In this document: positions 52,703-60,428 of the stretch, one piece after another
Position numbering within the stretch: the stretch's first letter is position 1
How the letters are laid out: each line of letters starts with the position of its first letter
Assembly (NCBI RefSeq): GCF_010671925.1
Contig: NZ_JAAHIH010000003.1
Coordinates: 248,001-312,000, forward strand
Length of the DNA stretch: 64,000 nt
Direction: 5' to 3'
DNA from: Moorena sp. SIOASIH
GTDB taxonomy: Bacteria; Cyanobacteriota; Cyanobacteriia; Cyanobacteriales; Coleofasciculaceae
Translations under genes and position numbers: made by a program
Notes under the pieces: generated by a model
Databases searched by the model: none
Told to the model about the DNA's origin: nothing
Seen by the model: the letters and a program-made list of their open reading frames with translations, nothing else

Positions 52703-53371
52703 TTACTGAATTACCTCATAGCACTCTGCCACAGATGCCCGTTTTTCCATAGCAGCCACCAGTGCTTCATAAGATTCCCAGTGTTCAGTAATCATACTAG
52801 TCGCTTGACGCTCAGCCCATCGTGCTTTCACTGAGTACTCACTAGCAGAAAAACCTAACCCTTCCAAAGCATCTCGGAGTTTTTCGCAGTCTTCTGCTCC
52901 GCCCTCAACACTCTCATAGACTATAGTTTCCGCAGCAATGCCTGCCATCCAAACCGTGCAAAATCGATCTAAGGTTAATCGCATTTCCCGAATACTAGAA
53001 GCCTTAGCCGATAGTGCCTCAGTATCAAACGTTACACCACCATTACCCAGTTGTCCCTGCTTTAAAGCTTCCCAAGCACTTAAGGTGTAACCAGTGATTG
53101 GAATACCAAGTAAGTAAGCCACCAGAAAATGACCCGCTTCATGGCGAATTATGCGTCCGCGATGTTCAGGATTCGTACTCGCCAATACATCTAACAGCAG
53201 CGTTAACCCTTTCCCTTGGAAGCTGAAGCCATCTAGGGTAACAAGACTCAAGACACCAAAAGTAGTTACCGCAGGGATTGCCGGAGAAATATTCAACAGT
53301 GGTCCTAGCAAAACCGAAAGGGTCATGCCAAAAACACCAATAGCAATTAAATTCAGCGCAATTTGTTGCAT
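52703..53371 (-). CDS. FtsH-like M41-family zinc protease domain protein without AAA module
   Basis: 222 residues. Two hydrophobic N-terminal segments (about 5-25 and 30-46) are followed by a peptidase M41-like domain with HEAGH (His77, Glu78, His81) and AGIAAETIVYESVEGGAEDC, the region holding the third zinc ligand. There is no ATPase domain. Such stand-alone M41 proteins occur in cyanobacteria and chloroplasts; their substrates are unknown, and some may be proteolytically weak. Start: ATG after AAGGACAA. The C-terminus is helical (RWAERQATSMITEHWESYEA). Confidence 0.8.
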   Translation of the reverse strand: MQQIALNLIAIGVFGMTLSVLLGPLLNISPAIPAVTTFGVLSLVTLDGFSFQGKGLTLLLDVLASTNPEHRGRIIRHEAGHFLVAYLLGIPITGYTLSAWEALKQGQLGNGGVTFDTEALSAKASSIREMRLTLDRFCTVWMAGIAAETIVYESVEGGAEDCEKLRDALEGLGFSASEYSVKARWAERQATSMITEHWESYEALVAAMEKRASVAECYEVIQ

Positions 53372-53429
53372 TTGTCCTTGGTTACTTGTTACTTCATTGT
53401 TAGTTATATCATGTTTGTTGTAACAATTA

Positions 53430-54252
53430 TAAATAGTAGGGAATAGGGAACAGGTAACAGGTAACAGGGAATAGGGAATAGGGAATAGGGAACAGGGAAC
53501 AGGGAATAGGGAATAGGGAACAGATAACCGATAACTAGTAGGTAATATACCTACTAGTTATAAACATTTTTTTTGGCTCAATGTTTATATAAACATGAGA
53601 TAATTTTTCAATGATTAATTGCAATTTTTACTGTGCATCCAAGTATCCAAGCCTTTCATCCTTCATATTTAAACCTTGGCCAAAAGGCCACGCTACGCGA
53701 ACAACCTTTTTGAATTAAGAATTAAGAATTTAGAATTTAGAATTTAGAATTAAGAATTAAGAATTTAGAATTTAGAATTTAGAATTTAGAATTTAGAATT
53801 AAGAATTTAGAATTTAGAATTTAGAATTTAGAATTTAGAATTAAGAATTTAGAATTTAGAATTAAGAATTTAGAATTTAGAATTTAGAATTTAGAATTTA
53901 GAATTTAGAATCAAGAATTTAGAATTCTGCATTCTACATTCTACATTCTACATTCTACATTCTACATTCTTCATTCTCCATTCTCCATTCTCCATTCTCC
54001 ATTCTCCATTCTCCATTCTCCATTCTCCATTCTCCATTCTCCATTCTCCATTCTCCATTCTCCATTTTCCATTCTCCATTCTCCATTCTCCATTCTCCAT
54101 TCTCCATTCTCCATTCTCCATTCTCCATTCTCCATTCTCCATTCTCCATTCTTCATTCTTAATTCTTAATTCTTCATTCTTAATTCTTCATTCTTCATTC
54201 TTCATTCTTCATTCTTCATTCTTCATTCTTCATTCTTCATTCTTCATTCTGA
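53430..54252. repeat. Very long heptamer repeat region
   Basis: GGGAATA/GGGAACA (53438-53525), then a GGCCACGCTACGCGAACAAC mini-repeat (53685), TTAGAAT/TAAGAAT (53715-53925), CTACATT, and about 25 TTCTCCA units (53975-54150), then TTCATTC units to 54250. Overlapping minus-strand open frames reading ENGEWRM are artefacts. Confidence 0.95.
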
Positions 54253-54262
54253 CAGACAACCT

Positions 54263-55120
54263 TCATACTTCATCCTCAAACTTTGGTGTTTCCGGTGGCA
54301 GAGGAGGAGGAGTAGGTTTCTTACCTTTGTAGAACGTTTCCAAGCTCTTGGTATCTCCGACAAACCTCCAGTGCCAAGGCTCATAACTAATTCCTTGGGG
54401 ATTGTCTCTAGGAAAAGACAACTCAAAGCTGTAGAAAGCCGCATTCTTTTCCAACCACTTAAAGGCTGCCGTATTCTCAAACTCAGGATTAAGGTTAGTA
54501 GCTGGTGTCATGCCATCCCCAATATCGATCGCATAACCAGTGTGATGCTCACTGTAGCCAGGAGGAGCACTTACTTCAGCCCGTTTACTAGCCACCTGTC
54601 CTCGCTTTTCTTTTATTTGAAAAAACAGGTACTTTTGCTGTTCCACCGAACGGAAACCGGAAATTGGCACTAGGATTACCCCCTGTCTTCTTGCTGCTGC
54701 TGCCATTGCTTTGTATTTCCGAGCTGCTGCAGCCTCCAGTTTGATCCGGCCATCACGGGTAATTGGTTGCAGTTGTGAGCTTAGGACTTCAGAGTAGGGT
54801 AAGTGTCCCAGAATGTTATCACCATCATTCCCCGTATTGTTTAGACTAGCTTGGGGATTCTGTAAACTAGCTTCTGTATTACTTTGACTCGATGTTGCTT
54901 CACCAGACTTGGACTGAGCTTCAGGAGTTGGTTCCATTGGAATCAGGCTAAAGGTAATTCCTCCTATTGCTAGTAGTCCAATAATTAGTAACGCGACCTG
55001 CCAACGAGACCGGGGTTTAATATCCTGTCTATCCCTTACTGCCTCGGGAATATCATCTACTGGTACCTCTGTTACCTCAGAAAGGTTTGCTGGTTCGCCC
55101 GGAAGACCTGGGTTATTCAA
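54263..55120 (-). CDS. D-alanyl-D-alanine carboxypeptidase, VanY/M15B type
   Basis: 285 residues. One N-terminal membrane anchor (about 41-60) is followed by a Ser/Asn-rich linker and a peptidase M15B domain: GFRSVEQQKYLF, SEHHTGYAID (SxHxxGxAxD zinc and substrate motif, His192 and Asp199), and SYEPWHWRF (His250). It trims the terminal D-Ala from peptidoglycan stem peptides outside the membrane. The start is a TTG with AGGAG seven to eight bases upstream. It is transcribed divergently from the TetR gene. Confidence 0.85.
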   Translation of the reverse strand: MNNPGLPGEPANLSEVTEVPVDDIPEAVRDRQDIKPRSRWQVALLIIGLLAIGGITFSLIPMEPTPEAQSKSGEATSSQSNTEASLQNPQASLNNTGNDGDNILGHLPYSEVLSSQLQPITRDGRIKLEAAAARKYKAMAAAARRQGVILVPISGFRSVEQQKYLFFQIKEKRGQVASKRAEVSAPPGYSEHHTGYAIDIGDGMTPATNLNPEFENTAAFKWLEKNAAFYSFELSFPRDNPQGISYEPWHWRFVGDTKSLETFYKGKKPTPPPLPPETPKFEDEV

Positions 55121-55218
55121 TAGTCCACTCCTGCACTGACATCCAAATTATTACATTTATTTATGACATACTGACCGTTTCTCAAAATCCCAGCAGTGTC
55201 AGGGAAGCAACTGGATTA

Positions 55219-55245
55219 CTTGACCAATCGTTCCAGAATTGTTAT
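55219..55245 (+). promoter_or_regulatory. TetR promoter with overlapping operator
   Basis: TTGACC (55220-55225), 17 bases, TATAGT (55243-55248) make a good sigma-70 promoter. TGACCAATCGTTCCA (55221-55235) inside it matches, at 14 of 15 bases, the inverted sequence in front of the peroxiredoxin gene. Confidence 0.65.
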
Positions 55246-55272
55246 AGTAAAGATACGAGTTCAGCAACGGTG

Positions 55273-55854
55273 ATGGCAAGGCACAAAACCTTTGACCCAG
55301 AAGATGTCCTAGAAAAAGCCATGGAAACCTTTTGGCTTTATGGCTATGAAGGGACCTCAATGCAGGACTTGGTCAAAACCATGGGGATTAACCGAGGCAG
55401 TCTATACGACACCTTTGGTGACAAACGTTCCCTATTCCTGGCTGCGATCGCTCACTACAATGATACCTGTGTTAAAAATGCGATCGCATCCCTAGAAGCC
55501 CCCACAGCCTCAAAGCAAGCCATTATCGACTTTTTCTACAACCTGATCGAAGGGGCTGTAGACGATAAAGACCATCGAGGCTGCTTGCTCACCAACACCG
55601 CTGTTGAACTTTGTCCCCACGATCCACAGACTAAATCCCGGATTGCTGCTAATTTGCGCTCAGTGGAAAACGCCTTTAAAAAAGCCTTATCCACCGCAAC
55701 CGAGCAAGGGGAACTCACAACCAACCATGACCTTCAGGCATTAGCCCAATATTTCACCAGTAGTATACAAGGGTTGCGGGTTATCTCCAAGGTCAACCCA
55801 GACCCAGAAACCCTAAGAGCTATTGTCAAGGTCATACTTTCCGTTCTCGATTGA
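55273..55854 (+). CDS. TetR/AcrR-family regulator
   Basis: 193 residues from MARHKTFDPEDVLEKAMETF; the frame is open further upstream, but the promoter lies there. The N-terminal helix-turn-helix is TSMQDLVKTMGINRGSLYDTFGDKR (28-52). The ligand domain has GCLLTNTAVEL (Cys104), the place where the electrophile sensor NemR carries its reactive Cys106, plus Cys66 and Cys114. It stands directly before the peroxiredoxin gene and shares an operator-like sequence with it, so it probably represses itself and that gene until a reactive compound binds. The sensing role is inferred. Confidence 0.85.
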   Translation: MARHKTFDPEDVLEKAMETFWLYGYEGTSMQDLVKTMGINRGSLYDTFGDKRSLFLAAIAHYNDTCVKNAIASLEAPTASKQAIIDFFYNLIEGAVDDKDHRGCLLTNTAVELCPHDPQTKSRIAANLRSVENAFKKALSTATEQGELTTNHDLQALAQYFTSSIQGLRVISKVNPDPETLRAIVKVILSVLD

Positions 55855-55875
55855 GAGAGTAAATTGACAGAGTAA

Positions 55876-55921
55876 ATTGACAGAGTAATTTTTTTTGCTC
55901 TTAATTGGAACGATTGTTCAA
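55876..55921 (+). promoter_or_regulatory. Peroxiredoxin promoter region with TetR operator-like site
   Basis: TTGACA (about 55878) is followed after 17 bases by CTTAAT, then TGGAACGATTGTTCA (55907-55921), which contains the dyad GAAC-N4-GTTC. The site is the inverted counterpart of the one in the TetR promoter. Confidence 0.6.
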
Positions 55922-55947
55922 ATAAACTAACTAACCAGGAGTAAATC

Positions 55948-56604
55948 ATGACCTTAACCCAAGACTTGATTAACCTAAATACCCAGCTTCGCGCTAAGCA
56001 ACCAGAAGAAGCCAAAGCCATCATGGCAAAAGCAGGGGAAGACCTCGCTAATTCTGGCATTGTAGACAATAGCCTCAATGTTGGTGACAAAGCCCCTAAC
56101 TTTACCCTGCCTAATGCCGTAGGTAAACCTGTAGAATTGCAACACCTACTAGCCACCGGAGCCGTAGTAATTTCCTTCTACCGGGGTCAGTGGTGTCCTT
56201 ACTGCAACCTAGAATTACGAGCCTTGCAGCAATTCTTACCAGAAATTCAGAAATTAGGTGCAACCCTAGTTGCTATTTCCCCTCAAACTCCCGATAATTC
56301 CCTATCCACTACAGAGAAAAACCACCTAACCTTTGAAGTACTAAGCGATGTTGGGAATAAGATTGCCAAAGAGTTTGGTCTAGTCTTCACCGTACCAGAA
56401 GAACTCCGACCAGTTTATCAAAGCTTTGGCATTGATTTACCTGCCCACAACGGCGATGAAACCTTTGAATTACCCATTGCCGCCACCTATGTAATTAATT
56501 CCGATGGAACCATCACCCATGCCTTCGTTGACCTAGATTACACCAAGCGACTTGACCCAGAAGAGATTGTCAGGGCATTACAAACCCTGGCTGTAGCCGT
56601 ATAA
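55948..56604 (+). CDS. Peroxiredoxin-like protein (AhpC/TSA fold)
   Basis: 218 residues. The thioredoxin-fold domain starts LNVGDKAPNFTLPNAVGKPV. The active site is YRGQWCPYCNLEL (Cys83, Cys86), a CxxC arrangement typical of the cyanobacterial peroxiredoxin-like group that replaces the usual peroxidatic PxxxTxxC. ISPQTPDNS and DYTKRLDPEEIV follow. It reduces peroxides in the cytosol with thiol donors; the thioredoxin encoded 325 bp downstream is an obvious donor. The RBS AGGAG stands seven bases before the ATG. Confidence 0.85.
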   Translation: MTLTQDLINLNTQLRAKQPEEAKAIMAKAGEDLANSGIVDNSLNVGDKAPNFTLPNAVGKPVELQHLLATGAVVISFYRGQWCPYCNLELRALQQFLPEIQKLGATLVAISPQTPDNSLSTTEKNHLTFEVLSDVGNKIAKEFGLVFTVPEELRPVYQSFGIDLPAHNGDETFELPIAATYVINSDGTITHAFVDLDYTKRLDPEEIVRALQTLAVAV

Positions 56605-56621
56605 GTAGCTCAATAAAAATC

Positions 56622-56796
56622 GTAAGCATTCAGGTCAGCCGTCAGCCGAAGTAACTCAGCATTATTCCAATGCTTACCTGTTTTCTTCAAAAGCACCTCA
56701 AGTAGCACCATCTGTAGCGCATTAGCACCTCAAGTAGCCTGGCTTACGGCCAATGACTGATAGCTGATAGCTGATAGCTGACGGCTGAATGCTTAC
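56622..56796. mobile_element. GTAAGCATTCAG-type miniature element between peroxiredoxin and thioredoxin genes
   Basis: From GTAAGCATTCAGG to GCTGAATGCTTAC, with CACCTCAAGTAGC and AGCTGAT interior units. No target duplication is visible. Confidence 0.75.
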
Positions 56797-56893
56797 AACA
56801 CAGCAGCAATTCTTGATATCCAACTACTTAGTACAAGCCTGTCTTCATCCAGGAAATCAATAATGCTGAATTCATCAAGATTTCAGTCAACAG

Positions 56894-56908
56894 TCAACAA
56901 TCATTCCT
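56894..56908 (+). promoter_or_regulatory. Possible third TetR operator-like site
   Basis: TCAACAATCATTCCT agrees with the TGAxCAATCGTTCCA site at 12 of 15 bases and stands 21 bp before the thioredoxin start. The dyad is weaker than at the other two sites. Confidence 0.35.
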
Positions 56909-56928
56909 AGTTTAGGAGGAATTGAACT

Positions 56929-57276
56929 ATGTCAGAAACAGCCAAATATATTACCCTAAATGACGATAACTTGGAAACCGAAGTGCTCAACAGTTCCATT
57001 CCAGTCATAGTAGATTTTTGGGCACCATGGTGTGGTCCTTGTCGGGTAATGAATCCAATCGTCACTGAATTAGCCACAGAATTTGATGGAGTTGTCAAAG
57101 TAGGCAAATTAAATGTTGATGACTACGAGCAACTAGCCAGCAACTATCACATTGAAGCAATTCCTTCCCTGTTGTTTTTCAACCAAGGTAAAGTAGTTGA
57201 ACGGTTTGAAGGTCTTGTGCGTAAACCTACTCTGGTTGACAAAATTAATGCCCTAACTAATCTTATTTCTGTTTAA
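56929..57276 (+). CDS. trxA: Thioredoxin
   Basis: 115 residues, full length. Active site WAPWCGPCRVM (Cys35, Cys38), preceded by VIVDFWA and followed by the cis-Pro loop EAIPSLLFFNQGK and VVERFEGLVRKPTLV. It is a cytosolic dithiol reductant for peroxiredoxins and other targets. AGGAGGAATTGAACT gives a strong RBS. The promoter region contains a weak copy of the TetR-site sequence. A miniature element now separates it from the peroxiredoxin gene. Confidence 0.93.
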   Translation: MSETAKYITLNDDNLETEVLNSSIPVIVDFWAPWCGPCRVMNPIVTELATEFDGVVKVGKLNVDDYEQLASNYHIEAIPSLLFFNQGKVVERFEGLVRKPTLVDKINALTNLISV

Positions 57277-57360
57277 GGAGGTAATCACGATTATCGGGTA
57301 AAAGGTAATAGCTAATTACCCATTACCTTTTACCTTTAGGGAGTCAATTGTGGCAAGCAC

Positions 57361-57572
57361 CTAAGCATTCAGCCGTCAGCTATCAGCTTATGCGCTACTT
57401 GAGGTGCTACCCGAACAGCTATCAGCTTATGCGCTACTTGAGGTGCTACTTGAGGTGCTATTAGCTATCAGCTTATGCGCTACTTGAGGTGCCATTGGCC
57501 GTAGGCCAGGCTAAGGGAACAGCTTTTGAATAAAATAAGCTGACGGCTGACAGCTGATAGCTGAATGCTTAC
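57361..57572. mobile_element. GTAAGC-type miniature element with 7-bp direct repeat
   Basis: From CTAAGCATTCAGCC to GCTGAATGCTTAC, flanked by CAAGCAC on both sides (57354-57360, 57573-57579). The interior is repeated GCGCTACTTGAGGTGC units. Confidence 0.8.
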
Positions 57573-57616
57573 CAAGCACTTAAAAAAAATCAGGGATAAA
57601 TTGAGATCAAATAATC

Positions 57617-58216
57617 ATGATTGACCTATATACCTTTTCCACACCTAACGGACGCAAACCTGCTATCATGCTCGAAGAAGTAGGACTTCCCTACACCGTT
57701 CACACAATTAACATAGCAAAGGGAGAACAGTTTACTCCCGAATATGTAGCAATCAATCCCAATAGTAAAATTCCTGCTATCATTGACCAGGATACTGGCA
57801 TAACAGTTTTCGAGTCAGGAGCAATCCTAATTTATTTAGCAGAAAAGACAGGCAAGTTATTGCCAACCGATACAGCAGCAAGAATACAAGTGATTGAATG
57901 GCTGATGTTCCAGATGGCAAGCGTTGGACCAATGTTTGGTCAACTTAGTCACTTCCGACGCTTTGCCCCAGAACAGATTCCCTATGCTATTGATCGCTAT
58001 GAAAAAGAAACCCTACGTCTGTTTGGTGTCTTAGATCAGCAATTAGCAAAACAGGAATTCATTGTTGGAGATTACTCTATTGCCGACATAGCTACCTATC
58101 CTTGGGTAGCTGCCTATGAGTATTTGGGAGTCACCCTAGATAACCATCCCCACCTCAAACGTTGGGTCGAGACAATGCAGCAGCGACCCGCTATGGAACG
58201 GGGCATGGCAGTCTGA
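57617..58216 (+). CDS. Glutathione S-transferase (YfcG/Ure2-like)
   Basis: 199 residues. DLYTFSTPNGRKPAIMLEEV is the start of the nu/Ure2p-like group (Thr-Pro-Asn-Gly active-site loop). NPNSKIPAIIDQDTGITVFE and SGAILIYLAEKTGKLLP complete the glutathione site. The helical domain includes YSIADIATYPWVAAYEYLGV. Such enzymes act as disulfide-bond oxidoreductases or glutathione peroxidases. It lies third in line after peroxiredoxin and thioredoxin genes on the same strand, suggesting a common redox role. The C-terminus is directly followed by GAAAGTT heptamers. Confidence 0.87.
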   Translation: MIDLYTFSTPNGRKPAIMLEEVGLPYTVHTINIAKGEQFTPEYVAINPNSKIPAIIDQDTGITVFESGAILIYLAEKTGKLLPTDTAARIQVIEWLMFQMASVGPMFGQLSHFRRFAPEQIPYAIDRYEKETLRLFGVLDQQLAKQEFIVGDYSIADIATYPWVAAYEYLGVTLDNHPHLKRWVETMQQRPAMERGMAV

Positions 58217-58218
58217 AC

Positions 58219-58350
58219 GTTTGTTGAAAGTTGAAAGTTGAAAGTTGAAAGTTGAAAGTTGAAAGTTGAAAGTTGAAAGTTGAATGTTGAAAGTTGAAAG
58301 TTGAAAGTTGAAAGTTGAATGTTGAAAGTTGAATGTTGAATGTTGAATGT
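58219..58350. repeat. GAAAGTT/GAATGTT heptamer array
   Basis: About 19 tandem heptamers immediately after the GST stop codon. Confidence 0.93.
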
Positions 58351-58389
58351 TGAATGTTTAACCTTCAAAGTTCAACGTTATTAATCCTA

Positions 58390-58648
58390 GGTGGGCAGTG
58401 CGCCCACCCTACATCTAGGTGGGCAGTGCCTACCAACCCGATTGCCAGCTGATCTGATCTGTCTGATGCACTGCCCACCCTACATCAACTTTTGTTGAAA
58501 GTTGAAAGTTGAAAGTTCAAACTTCAAACTTCAAACTTCAAATTTCAAACTTCACACTCATGAATCCTAGGTGGGCAGTGCCTACCAACCCGATTGCCAG
58601 CTGATCTGATCTGTCTGATGCACTGCCCACCCTACATCAACCTACATC
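58390..58648. repeat. GGTGGGCAGTGC palindromes, directly duplicated block
   Basis: GGTGGGCAGTGC and GCACTGCCCACC variants of the REP theme. A block of about 75 bp containing ACCAACCCGATTGCCAGCTG appears twice (about 58420-58490 and 58567-58640). Confidence 0.8.
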
Positions 58649-58708
58649 AACCTAGGAATTATCAAATTTTAGTAGTGTGGGTCAAAGAATACGATCCACA
58701 CTACTAAC

Positions 58709-59386
58709 CTAAATTAAATTACGCCTATGTGCCTCCATGCACATAGCTACCCGTTCATTGTTAACCTTTTTCTTTTCTGGGATATATTCATGTAGAGCTT
58801 CTATCCCCATTAATTTTCTAATTTGTTTGAAACAGTTACGAACAGAATTCTCACATTTATGTGTACGCTGGGCAATAGCCCAATCACTTAAGCACTCTTG
58901 ACAAGCCAGTTGCAGTAACTGAATTTTTGGCTCGTCCCAGAGCTTTTTATCGTTGAGTTTTTGCAGCAACTCATTGGGTAAATGTAATTCTCCTTTTAAA
59001 GCACTAATGGCGTGTTCAACAAAATCTTGTCTTGGTTTGTTTTTCTTAGCCACAGTAAATCCCCCTTTATGACTAGTAATACCATTCAAGTTAACTAGGG
59101 GAGTAGGATTTTCGGTGTACACCAAAACATTCAATCTAGGATAGTTTTGGAATATATTTTGCAATAGATTTAACCCTGGTTTTGCAGAAAAATCACCAGT
59201 TATTGTACTAAAATGCAGGTCTACAACGATTAAATCTGGTGTATGCCAATCAAGGATTTCAAAAGCTTTTGTTGGTGTTTCGGCAATTACACAACGGGCA
59301 GATTTTTCTAAGTTTTTTAGATATAGTTTGTTGTTTTCAGCTACTTCTAAATGGTCGTCAACGACAAGAAACACAGGTGGATTCAT
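58709..59386 (-). CDS. Response regulator with C-terminal DNA-binding-like domain
   Basis: 225 residues. The receiver domain has the acidic pair Asp10-Asp11 (LVVDDH), the phospho-acceptor Asp56 (LIVVDLHF), VYTENPTP for the Thr/Ser switch region, and GGFTVAKKNK with the conserved Lys. The C-terminal 75 residues (QLLQLACQECLSDWAIAQRT, then KCENSVRNCFKQIRKLMGI) resemble a LuxR-type helix-turn-helix. No histidine kinase is adjacent, so the input is unknown. It is transcribed alone, away from the miniature element at 59502. Confidence 0.8.
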   Translation of the reverse strand: MNPPVFLVVDDHLEVAENNKLYLKNLEKSARCVIAETPTKAFEILDWHTPDLIVVDLHFSTITGDFSAKPGLNLLQNIFQNYPRLNVLVYTENPTPLVNLNGITSHKGGFTVAKKNKPRQDFVEHAISALKGELHLPNELLQKLNDKKLWDEPKIQLLQLACQECLSDWAIAQRTHKCENSVRNCFKQIRKLMGIEALHEYIPEKKKVNNERVAMCMEAHRRNLI

Positions 59387-59501
59387 CGGTTTTTTAATAA
59401 TAAAAAAATTAGTTAATTGACATCATCAAAAATATTCAAAAAGCATTGACAATAGATCTGAATATTTTTTTTAAATGAAAATTAAAAATTCTAAAATAAT
59501 C

Positions 59502-59836
59502 GTAAGCATTCAGCCGTCAGCCGTCAGCTTTGTGGCACAGGCCACAAGCGCTGTGACTTTATTCAGATTAAACGAATGCTTACCTGTTGTCTTGATGCGG
59601 CGTTGCACAATTCCGGGGATGATTTCAAGATGTGCGAAAAAGTTTTTACTGATTTATCAAGAGTTTCAGCTTCTGCAAATTTGAATATCATCCCACAAAA
59701 ATGCAACGCCCTTGATGCAGTCGCTCATGGGGGAAACCCTTTTTGGCCGACTGCATCGCTTATTCAAAAGCTGTTCGGTGTAGCTTGCCCAAGGGTCTAT
59801 AAACTGATAGCTGATAGCTGATAGCTGAATGCTTAC
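59502..59836. mobile_element. GTAAGCATTCAG-type miniature element with perfect 8-bp target duplication and a nested insert
   Basis: 335 bp from GTAAGCATTCAGCC to GCTGAATGCTTAC, flanked by AAATAATC on both sides (59494-59501, 59837-59844). Inside, about 59598-59712, a segment bounded by GGCGTTGCA and TGCAACGCC with ATTCCGGGGATGAT / ATCATCCCAC arms looks like a second, nested element. Confidence 0.9.
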
Positions 59837-60121
59837 AAATAATCAAATTAATGGTGCTCTGGATATTATCTTCATAATAAAAAAGAGATGGAGTTAAAAA
59901 TCATTACTTTAATCATTTTGGACTATTAGGGATGAAATATTAAGAGTTAATTTGTAAAGTAACTATCAAGATCTTAAATCCCTTGACAGATATGGATTTC
60001 AGGGAACAGGGATAAAACTAATCCAAATCCGTGAAAGCCTTACAGCGTGATGGTTATAGCTTCATTTGCCAATCAGCGCTGACAGATGTGATAATTAAGC
60101 TAATTTCATTCAAAATTAAAA

Positions 60122-60331
60122 GCTGATAAACTTTGCTTACAAATAAATAGTCCGCTTTTGGTGTGTCACGGATATCGGGTAAATCCCCAGTCAATTCTGT
60201 ATATTTTAGTGACACAAAACTAGGGGCTAATAAACTTTGCTTACAAATAAATAGTCCGCTTTTGGTGTGTCACCGAGATTGGGTAAATACCCAGTGAAGT
60301 GTGTGTATTTGAGTGATACAAAACTAGGTGT
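60122..60331. repeat. Two 104-bp direct repeats upstream of the first metalloprotease gene
   Basis: TAAACTTTGCTTACAAATAA to GACACAAAACTAGG is present twice in tandem (60122-60225 and 60226-60331). Each unit contains GTGTGTCAC and TAGTGACAC-like arms. A shortened copy stands before the second metalloprotease gene (about 62160-62200). No gene is seen in 59845-60428. Confidence 0.85.
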
Positions 60332-60428
60332 GGTTTCTTACGCTGTAGATGCAGGAAAGCGCCAGTAAAATCAACGTTTTAGGCTAATTTCCCTTGCTTT
60401 TCACAGAAAAAAAAACCAGGAGTTAATC

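Noticed and set aside
53948..54156. Repetitive ENGEWRM-type small proteins on the minus strand
   Set aside because: Pure translation of TTCTCCA heptamers, which read open in all three frames.
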